Source of the DNA: a virus
Direction: 5' to 3' (one strand)
IMG/VR virus record: IMGVR_UViG_3300030104_002752
Location: 1 to 41,601 of that record
DNA length: 41,601 nt
The notes beneath the pieces are model-generated. The model saw only the letters and a list, made by a program, of their open reading frames with translations. It was not told where the DNA came from and ran no database searches. Both the position numbers and the translations under genes were made by a program. Position 1 is the stretch's first letter. The number at the start of each line of letters is the position of its first letter. Below are positions 32,114 to 37,456 of this stretch, piece by piece.

Positions 32114-33441
32114 CTAAAAATCTGTACTGTCCCCTCTATACTTATCCCTCTACCAGAGTATGAGCTGGCCTTAATCACCCAAGCGTAAACTCCGTCAGGA
32201 ACGTAGTGCCCCCCATCGTTATAGCTCCCGTCCCAACCGTATTCTGGGTCGTCGGTTTGAAAAACTACCCCACCCCACCTGTTGTATATGGTCATGCTCC
32301 AATCATTCCAACAGCTAGGGTCAGACTGTTGAGCGTAGAAGCTATCGTTTACGCCATCGTTGTTTGGGGTAAATACGTTAGGCACGAACACCACCATCTC
32401 TTCGCACTCGTCTACGCCTGGCTGGTCGTCACATGGGAGACCCGTAGCGCAATCCAACCACAGCTCTTGGACTATGTACTCATGTACGGTGTCCAATAGG
32501 TATACATAGGTGGTGTCATAAACATACTCTGTGGATAGCAGGGTATCCAGTATATATACATAGGTTGTGTCGTATATATAGTTATCCACCCAGGTTGTAT
32601 CGTATACATACTCAGTCTCGTAGATTGTATCTGTAAGATACTCAGTTAGATAGAGCGTGTCAGTGGAGTATATATAGGTGGTGTCGTAGAAGTACCAATT
32701 GATTGGGATTGGTATTGTATCGTACTCTACCACAATGACAGTATCTGGGGGGAGCTCGATATAAACCGTGTCTACGATAACCTCAGGTATCGGGCATCCA
32801 CAAGGACCTACCACCACCCAGTTATCCACCCAGTTATCGTCGTCGTATACACCATTCCCCGTGGAAGTGCCATCCCCATTGATGCCTACCTCTGCCCAAC
32901 CCCCGTCTTCGGCATACATAGTGGGGCCGAAAGTAATCTGCCAGATTACAACCTGTACGCTCAGGTCTAAGCTCAACCAATACTCTATACCCCCTTCAAC
33001 ATTGCAGTACAGTTGAGCTGCAAAAGGCCCGTCTACACAATCGCTTTGATACTGATTGTATATAGGGAATGTTATGGTATCCCCAGTGTAGTATGGGGGG
33101 TCGATAGCCTCGTCGTATAGGTTCGTCCAGTTAGTTGCACTTTCCATACTGGTGGCAGAGTACAGCCAGCCAGGGTGATTGGATTCATCAGGTATAGAGA
33201 ACCCAGAGGGGAAGTCCCACCCCTGGTTCATAGCATTGCAATCGCTATCTAAAGCTTGGAACCCAAACTGGATTTCGGCCACCCCATCTGGACCTGCCGT
33301 ACCCCCGCAGTTCTCGGTGTTGTTGAACGCAATCGTTACACTCCCTCCGATGAGGTCTACATCGAGTATCTCTAAGTCACACTGCGAGTACAGTGGAGAG
33401 GTAACCCAAAGTAGTATCAGGAATACTTTACATGTCCGCAT
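32110..33441 (-). CDS. T9SS type-B (CHU_C) secreted surface protein with a YDT-repeat stalk, 443 aa
   Basis: Residues 1-20 are a Sec signal peptide (MRTCKVFLILLWVTSPLYSQ). Residues 21-220 form a Trp/Gly-rich globular part (GWDFPSGFSIPDESNHPGW). Residues 223-320 are a stalk of repeated VYDTTYVY and LDTLxxTEY units. Residues 351-443 are the gliding-motility-associated C-terminal domain (CHU_C, T9SS type B): VFVPNVFTPNNDGVNDSF, IYNRWGGVVF, WDGSYNDGGHYVPDGVYAW. T9SS cargo of this class is moved across the outer membrane and held on the cell surface. Here the gene is overlapped with the terminase start and lies two bases after a small coiled-coil gene, so it is part of the phage packaging operon. 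Confidence 0.85.
   Translation of the reverse strand: MRTCKVFLILLWVTSPLYSQCDLEILDVDLIGGSVTIAFNNTENCGGTAGPDGVAEIQFGFQALDSDCNAMNQGWDFPSGFSIPDESNHPGWLYSATSMESATNWTNLYDEAIDPPYYTGDTITFPIYNQYQSDCVDGPFAAQLYCNVEGGIEYWLSLDLSVQVVIWQITFGPTMYAEDGGWAEVGINGDGTSTGNGVYDDDNWVDNWVVVGPCGCPIPEVIVDTVYIELPPDTVIVVEYDTIPIPINWYFYDTTYIYSTDTLYLTEYLTDTIYETEYVYDTTWVDNYIYDTTYVYILDTLLSTEYVYDTTYVYLLDTVHEYIVQELWLDCATGLPCDDQPGVDECEEMVVFVPNVFTPNNDGVNDSFYAQQSDPSCWNDWSMTIYNRWGGVVFQTDDPEYGWDGSYNDGGHYVPDGVYAWVIKASSYSGRGISIEGTVQIFR
32482..32775 (-). repeat. YDT/DT stalk coding repeat inside the T9SS type-B gene
   Basis: About nine imperfect units of 8-16 residues with the core Y-D-T-x-Y and DTxxxTEY are encoded here. The DNA is visibly repetitive (gtgtcgta and tatataggtggt-like strings). 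Such stalks in Bacteroidetes surface proteins hold a binding domain away from the membrane. Confidence 0.7.
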
Positions 33442-33443
33442 AA

Positions 33444-33737
33444 CTATTTCTTACTGAATTTTTCTGCGAACCCCCCAGTGTAGTCCTTGCCCTCAGAGAC
33501 TTCGCCCCCCAAAGTAAGGTCCTTCATCATCTGCTCCAACTTCTGCCTTTCAACCAGAAGCTCTTTACAGTCCACGGCTGTCTGCTTGATGGATTGCAAC
33601 TCCGCTTTCCTAGCGCTCCCGTTTACTTCGGAGTCTACGGGCTTTTTGATCTCCTCGATCATATTGTCGATGGCGACTTCCATACTCCCCATCAAGCGCT
33701 TCGCTGCATCCAGCGTAGTAAACTTCTTAGACGGCAT
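33444..33737 (-). CDS. Small coiled-coil phage protein upstream of terminase, 97 aa
   Basis: The protein begins MPSKKFTTLDAAKRLMGSME and is mostly helical: a first helix AAKRLMGSMEVAIDNMIEEI, then ELQSIKQTAVDCKELLVERQ and LEQMMKDLTLGG, followed by a Gly/Lys tail. This layout and place near the large terminase are found in marine phages and could be a small-terminase-like or connector protein, but no DNA-binding motif is certain. It overlaps the GroES-like gene by 11 bp and precedes the T9SS type-B gene by two bases. Confidence 0.55.
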   Translation of the reverse strand: MPSKKFTTLDAAKRLMGSMEVAIDNMIEEIKKPVDSEVNGSARKAELQSIKQTAVDCKELLVERQKLEQMMKDLTLGGEVSEGKDYTGGFAEKFSKK

Positions 33738-34302
33738 AGAGCAAGTCCTCTACTCGGGTACGGAAGTAAACCTTGTCGTTGGCCTTGAACTCGTAGTCCC
33801 TGTTTTCTTTGAACCCCACGGTATCCCCCACGGATAACCCTAGCTCTGCAATCTGATCGCTCATAGCGGCCACCACCCCCGTAGTGCGAGGCTTCTTTTT
33901 GAACTCTACCACTTCGAACATAGCCTCTTCCACCTCGGCTTCAAACGACTCTTCTAGTACGCTCCACCCCTCTAGCGGGAGTAGCTCGTCTGTCCCTTTC
34001 GGCTTGTAGGCATAGGCGTGGCTATTGACAGCCACCTTCGGGTCGAAACTAACTAGGTATTGGTCTTTGTAATCAGCAAACGGCATCCCTCCGTTTACCA
34101 CTACGTTGTGATGGAAGTATAGCGTATCCCCAGGTTTTACTGGGGTGTCGAACTTCAGCGGGATATGCTTGACCTCCCCTTCGTTTACTCTGTGCTCAAA
34201 CTCGTTGAACTTAGTATCAATCTTCAGCGTGGTATCAGCGAAGTCGATTTTGTCGCGGAACTTGCTAGGCAGCTCCACGACAAAGTAGTACAGCATATTC
34301 AT
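33727..34302 (-). CDS. GroES-like co-chaperonin protein, 191 aa
   Basis: The C-terminal part (about residues 140-191) follows the GroES pattern: TTGVVAAMSD... LGLSVGDTVGFKENRDYEFK... KVYFRTRVEDLLYAV, matching the 'G.V.AVG...vkvGDxVxF....eyev.g..y..lr..DIla' order. The N-terminal part is a second beta module with DTTLKIDTKFNEFEHR and VKPGDTLYFHHNVVV, giving a length about twice that of a usual co-chaperonin. No typical mobile loop was identified. Phage co-chaperonins help the host GroEL fold capsid proteins. The gene lies between small phage genes and the terminase operon, overlapping the next gene by 11 bp. Confidence 0.65.
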   Translation of the reverse strand: MNMLYYFVVELPSKFRDKIDFADTTLKIDTKFNEFEHRVNEGEVKHIPLKFDTPVKPGDTLYFHHNVVVNGGMPFADYKDQYLVSFDPKVAVNSHAYAYKPKGTDELLPLEGWSVLEESFEAEVEEAMFEVVEFKKKPRTTGVVAAMSDQIAELGLSVGDTVGFKENRDYEFKANDKVYFRTRVEDLLYAV

Positions 34303-34553
34303 CAGTACCCCCCGCTAGATCCACCACTAGACCCACCGCTAGAACCTCCACTTGGTGGTAATGTTGGGGGAGCACTCATAGACTGACGGAACGGCTGTCT
34401 AGAACCTATAGGTATAAGTCTCTCGTGTGGTGTCGACAAATGATACGGACCTATCATGGGTCCTGTCTCGGGATGTACGTGGTAGGGTCCGATGTAGTCC
34501 TCTCCGTTTAGCTTTCGGAACTCCCCGCCTTCGGTAAAAAGGTTTTCTTCCAT
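34302..34553 (-). CDS. Small phage protein of the 'YxGxYHxH' type with SGG tail, 83 aa
   Basis: The N-terminal part has LFTEGGEFRKLNGEDYIGPYHVHPETGPMIG, a motif order (GGEFxxxxGxxYxGxYHxHxxxGxMxG) that I recall in small marine-phage and cyanophage proteins near structural genes. The last 17 residues are (SGGS)n repeats, a flexible tail. It overlaps the GroES-like gene start by one base. There is no signal peptide. Function is unknown; a virion-associated role is plausible. Confidence 0.6.
   Translation of the reverse strand: MEENLFTEGGEFRKLNGEDYIGPYHVHPETGPMIGPYHLSTPHERLIPIGSRQPFRQSMSAPPTLPPSGGSSGGSSGGSSGGY
34308..34352 (-). repeat. SGG-coding 12-base tandem repeat
   Basis: Four imperfect 12-base units encode SGGS at the end of the 83-aa protein. 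Third-position differences between units indicate that the repeat is not brand new. It encodes a flexible tail. Confidence 0.65.
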
Positions 34554-34555
34554 AA

Positions 34556-34792
34556 TTAAAAATTTAAATCGTATTCAAGTATACAAGGCATATCGTCGAT
34601 AGCCTTCCACAGCACCTGTGCGTCGTCTATATCGAGATAGACTAAGTATCGCATCTTCCCATAGCGATGCAAGTGCGCGTCGTCAAGTACTATGGCTGCT
34701 ACCTTCCCGCTACCAGCCCGCATGCCAACGTAATAAGCCATGGCGTCCTTCGGGTCCCTCCCGATCACAATCTTTCGTATCAACCCTTCCAT
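34556..34792 (-). CDS. Small conserved phage protein, 78 aa
   Basis: The protein begins MEGLIRKIVIGRDPKDAMAYYVG and continues VAAIVLDDAHL, a beta-alpha pattern, ending LWKAIDDMPCILEYDLNF. From memory, the 'IRKIVIGRDPKxAMAYYVG' start is a common small protein of marine phages, with no known activity. Its start overlaps the preceding gene's stop (ATGA) and the next gene follows within three bases. It belongs to the same small-gene run upstream of the terminase. Confidence 0.6.
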   Translation of the reverse strand: MEGLIRKIVIGRDPKDAMAYYVGMRAGSGKVAAIVLDDAHLHRYGKMRYLVYLDIDDAQVLWKAIDDMPCILEYDLNF

Positions 34793-35112
34793 CAGTTCAG
34801 AGATGGGTCAATATCGTTCAATTCGTCGAGAATAGACAAGTACCAGGTCTCAGAATAAAAATCCTCATCTATGTCTATTGGGGCGCTGTAAGAGAAGTGC
34901 AAGAAATCTAGAGCCTCCATCAAAAGCTCTTCGTTATCTACATTCAAGCTATATACGGCCTTTAGTACTGGCTCCCCCATGTCATCGGTATCGAGCATCC
35001 CCGTCAGCATAATGTTCACCACTTCGTCCTCCATATCGTACTTTTGAGTGATGGCCTCAAGCAAGATATGCAGCTTCTGAACCTCCATCAAAAACTTTTC
35101 TCTGTTATCCAT
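34792..35112 (-). CDS. Small acidic helical phage protein, 106 aa
   Basis: I chose the ATG at 35112 (MDNREKFLMEVQKLHILLEA). An earlier ATG at 35154 would add 14 residues, MSRNILFLLTVLRG, but would overlap the start of the divergent plus-strand gene. The protein is acidic and helical, with ITQKYDMEDEVVNIMLTGML and LLMEALDFLHFSYSAP. No signal peptide or enzyme motif is clear. It is the first minus-strand gene left of the plus-strand regulator and precedes the small-gene run. Function is unknown. Confidence 0.55.
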   Translation of the reverse strand: MDNREKFLMEVQKLHILLEAITQKYDMEDEVVNIMLTGMLDTDDMGEPVLKAVYSLNVDNEELLMEALDFLHFSYSAPIDIDEDFYSETWYLSILDELNDIDPSLN

Positions 35113-35147
35113 GCCGCGAAGTACTGTAAGTAAGAAGAGGATGTTTC

Positions 35148-35159
35148 GGGACATGTCCC
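35148..35159. promoter_or_regulatory. 12-bp perfect palindrome at the divergent starts (possible operator)
   Basis: GGGACATGTCCC is its own reverse complement. The central ACATGT contains the plus-strand ATG at 35153 and, on the other strand, the alternative minus-strand ATG at 35154. A dimeric winged-helix protein encoded right here could bind it and control itself and the minus-strand genes. The operator role is inference. Confidence 0.45.
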
Positions 35160-35533
35160 CTCTACCTCAAAAATACGTAAAAAAGAACCACCTCAAGCGC
35201 CTGAGAGAGAACCTGTTATGGTGTCAGAAGCAACACGACTTGTATCAAACGGAGCTATACTTCCTGCTTTGGTGCTACGATTTAGAGTTTTGGACTCTAG
35301 ACTTTGCATCCAAAGACTACGGGATGTACAAGGATAAACTTGCTGATAGGATTGTATACCCCATGGTTCGAGAGGGGTATCTATACAAGCACTTCGAGAA
35401 GAAGACCTTGTCTGAATCTCGTGAGGACCACCTCTTCCGAGAAGAGACGAAGTACAACTATAGAGTGAGGTATGCCCTCTCGCAGAAAGGACGGCTGATG
35501 GTACAGCGCTTCTACAACAGGCTGGAGTCTTAA
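35153..35533 (+). CDS. Winged-helix (MarR/PadR-like) DNA-binding protein, 126 aa
   Basis: This is the only convincing gene on the plus strand. I use the ATG at 35153, inside a 12-bp palindrome. ATGs at 35141 and 35111 are in frame and would extend into the divergent gene. The order fits a winged helix: helices around QTELYFLLWCYDLEFWTLDF and KDKLADRIVYPMVREGYLYK, then a wing with YRVRYALSQKGRLMVQRFYNRLE. From memory, related marine-phage proteins end 'YRVRYALTQKGR...RFYxxLE'. It may regulate the divergent and nearby operons. Its stop overlaps the end of the convergent DUF5675-like gene by four bases. Confidence 0.65.
   Translation: MSPLPQKYVKKNHLKRLRENLLWCQKQHDLYQTELYFLLWCYDLEFWTLDFASKDYGMYKDKLADRIVYPMVREGYLYKHFEKKTLSESREDHLFREETKYNYRVRYALSQKGRLMVQRFYNRLES
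35168..35175 (-). promoter_or_regulatory. Candidate -7 box TATTTTTG reading leftward
   Basis: TATTTTTG on the minus strand lies just right of the palindrome, within the plus-strand gene. It could drive the minus-strand run from 35112 to the terminase. Weak evidence, because it is inside a coding region. Confidence 0.35.
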
Positions 35534-36018
35534 CTCAAGTCAGTGTACTTGATGGTAACGCGGTTCCCGTCACGGAGCTGGTTGGCTACCAGGGGGTAGA
35601 GTCGGAAGTACGCGCGGGTGGAGTGCCCTATAAACCCGTTCTTCTTTACTTGGTTGTTTTCTTGCGAGTCACCCACGAGGAGACAGCCCGACGTGTCTTC
35701 GTCAGTGTTTCCACAATGAATGAGTATATCCGAAAACTCAGGGACGTCACGTACCCACAGCATTCCCAGATGAATATCAGCGAATCGTGTTTGATATCGA
35801 TTATGGAATCCACCAAACGTGCGTAGCGTGATGTCATACTCTCCTTCAGGGATTCTAGTATCCCCTTTGATTTTTTGTTCTCTAAGCTCATCTTCTAGTG
35901 TATAACATAAAAACTCACGATGGTCCCCTGTGATATCGAACAGTAGGCCGTTGGTGCTGTCTTTCTCGCTGCTGAAGCGTACTACCTCGAGCTGCAAGCT
36001 TGGTTCTTTTAAGTTCAT
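35530..36018 (-). CDS. DUF5675-like phage protein (possible cell-wall L,D-transpeptidase-like fold), 162 aa
   Basis: The stretch RIPEGEYDITLRTFGGFHNRY, then LGMLWVRDVPEFSDILIHCGN, then DEDTSGCLLVG is the pattern of DUF5675 proteins, widespread in phages and Bacteroidetes. The H101...G..C112 spacing (IHCGN...TSGCLL) resembles the HxG...GC catalytic signature of YkuD-type L,D-transpeptidases, so a peptidoglycan-related activity is possible but unproven. There is no signal peptide. It lies downstream of the 256-aa gene and converges with the plus-strand winged-helix gene, overlapping by four bases at the stops. Confidence 0.7.
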   Translation of the reverse strand: MNLKEPSLQLEVVRFSSEKDSTNGLLFDITGDHREFLCYTLEDELREQKIKGDTRIPEGEYDITLRTFGGFHNRYQTRFADIHLGMLWVRDVPEFSDILIHCGNTDEDTSGCLLVGDSQENNQVKKNGFIGHSTRAYFRLYPLVANQLRDGNRVTIKYTDLS

Positions 36019-36050
36019 TGAATTTCTTTAGTCTGGGGTTAAAATAGCCT

Positions 36051-36821
36051 TTACTCCCCATTCTGTAACTGAGCTCTTCGAATGTCATCAGCTATAATAG
36101 CCTCTAACTCCGCACGAGTCGGGAAGCGCTCTACCTCCCTACCGCTATCTCGAGAAGTAGTAATCCTCTTAATGAGTTCACCTTCGGGATCGTACTTGGA
36201 CTTGACTTTGTACCGCTCCAATAAAAGACGGGGAAGTAACCTTTGCGGCATATTCAAGTCCTCGCCACCGATTTTTACGGTCTTTCTCTTACCGCCACTT
36301 TGGTCCTGCTTGAACTCTCCTTTGTGCTGACTGTAAGTCTTTTCGAAGTCGTCTTTTTTCTTTTGAAACGAAAAACTGTGCTCCCCCTTTAGCTCTCCAC
36401 TTGGTGTGTAATCGCCTCGGTGCTGCCTGAAAGCAAAGTCTTCATATTGCCGACCTGTAGGAATTCCAATAACTTTTTTTCCTTCTTGCCCCTTCCCCGC
36501 AGTTTTTAAAATCTGGACAAGCTCTTTTAGTGCAAGACCGTGACCTCTAGATTGATATTGACTATAACCGTCATTTCGGTTGGTCGTTATATCCTCCCGA
36601 TAAGGATCGGTGCTCAACCTCTTCTTCATGTAATCAGGGACGCCATCAGCAAGCGTCCTCCTCAAGAACCCACCTGGCCCCCTGCCTCCATTTTGATAGC
36701 GTCGGCGAAGGCCCTGTCTCATCGCTTTCTTTGACTTTCGCTCGTACTTTCGCTGAGATTTTCGTGTTTCTCGCTCCTGTTTACGAAGCATTTTTTTTAC
36801 AGGGTCTTTACGAAGTCTCAT
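36051..36821 (-). CDS. Basic phage protein with YQNGG leader, 256 aa
   Basis: The protein begins with a highly basic stretch (MRLRKDPVKKMLRKQERET... KKAMRQGLRRRYQNGGRGPGG) that carries the YQNGG string also seen near the N-termini of three other proteins here. The rest has a possible zinc-free basic domain with KGKQEGKK-like patches, HRGDYTPSGELKGEHSF and a helical C-terminus (ERFPTRAELEAIIADDIRRA). I recognise no family. High positive charge suggests binding to DNA or packaging with it. It sits between the beta-rich 156-aa gene and the DUF5675-like gene. Confidence 0.55.
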   Translation of the reverse strand: MRLRKDPVKKMLRKQERETRKSQRKYERKSKKAMRQGLRRRYQNGGRGPGGFLRRTLADGVPDYMKKRLSTDPYREDITTNRNDGYSQYQSRGHGLALKELVQILKTAGKGQEGKKVIGIPTGRQYEDFAFRQHRGDYTPSGELKGEHSFSFQKKKDDFEKTYSQHKGEFKQDQSGGKRKTVKIGGEDLNMPQRLLPRLLLERYKVKSKYDPEGELIKRITTSRDSGREVERFPTRAELEAIIADDIRRAQLQNGE

Positions 36822-36828
36822 TTTTTCA

Positions 36829-37299
36829 TCAGCTAGCTACGAAGACCTCTACGCTAACGGAGTTGGTCTTAGGGTCTACGATGATAGACTCTAGATCGTG
36901 CAAAGCAGTGTCTGTAATCGGGGTGGCAGCATCGTCGTCACACGCGATGCCTTCATGCGGTACCCCCATCATGTAACTCTGCCCTGCAGCAAGCAAGATA
37001 CTGGTACTCCCGTCAGCTGCCCCGTCTTCATCGTTAGATATCTGAAGGGAAAGCACGACTTCGTTACTAGAATCTAAGTTCGTTACTCGTATGTACTTGG
37101 TGTCTTCGAGATCGATGGCGTTGTCTGCAGTATGCACTGCCGTCTGGAATGTCGCTACGGTGGTATCGTTATTGGCTGGGCACGTCACCACGCGGGTGTA
37201 TGCCTGTGTTACGCTTGAGATACTGAATGTATGCTCCCCCCCGCGATTCTTCCCGTTCAGCTCTAGCTCTTCAGTCAGAGATACTGTTAGTGTTGCCAT
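36829..37299 (-). CDS. Beta-rich structural protein, 156 aa
   Basis: MATLTVSLTEELELNGKNRG, then VTQAYTRVVTCPAN and DTKYIRVTNLDSSNEVVLSL and GQSYMMGVP form a pattern I recall from marine-phage small structural proteins ('aTLtvt..e...LnG......y.RivT.p...ikYiRiTNld...v.l'). There is no signal peptide. A promoter box ends four bases before the ATG, so this gene starts its own unit. It is likely on the virion surface. The exact place in the particle is unknown. Confidence 0.6.
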   Translation of the reverse strand: MATLTVSLTEELELNGKNRGGEHTFSISSVTQAYTRVVTCPANNDTTVATFQTAVHTADNAIDLEDTKYIRVTNLDSSNEVVLSLQISNDEDGAADGSTSILLAAGQSYMMGVPHEGIACDDDAATPITDTALHDLESIIVDPKTNSVSVEVFVAS

Positions 37300-37303
37300 A
37301 CTA

Positions 37304-37311
37304 CAAATATA
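37304..37311 (-). promoter_or_regulatory. Bacteroidetes-type -7 box TATATTTG
   Basis: TATATTTG on the minus strand, TAGT, then the ATG of the 156-aa gene. It sits just after the stop of the small 45-aa gene. No TTTG at the -33 region is visible. Confidence 0.65.
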
Positions 37312-37317
37312 ATATGA

Positions 37318-37455
37318 TTACCCGCTGCAGGATTCGCAGTCCTCTGGGGAGTCTATGTTACAAGATATCTCCCCGCTCTTTATCTTCCCCGCTGTTTCTT
37401 CGAGTTTCTTCTTGTCTAGGAATGTCGGGGTGTCCCAATCTTCTTCTTCGTACAT
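37318..37455 (-). CDS. Short acidic Cys-containing protein, 45 aa
   Basis: A short open frame with ATG at 37455, one base after the previous gene's stop, and TAA at 37318. The protein starts MYEEEDWDTPTFLDKKKLEE and ends CNIDSPEDCESCSG. The acidic N-terminus and 'DWDTPxFLxKK' pattern are reminiscent of very small marine-phage proteins. Three Cys residues near the end (C..ED-C-ES-C) could bind a metal. The tight spacing with both neighbours and the sensible composition support a real gene. It is too short for automatic callers with a 60-residue cutoff. Confidence 0.6.
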   Translation of the reverse strand: MYEEEDWDTPTFLDKKKLEETAGKIKSGEISCNIDSPEDCESCSG

Positions 37456-37456
37456 G

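Noticed and set aside
35039-35046. Plus-strand TACTTTTG as a promoter of the winged-helix gene
   Set aside because: It matches TAnnTTTG but lies more than 100 bases upstream, inside another gene's coding region; chance match is likely.
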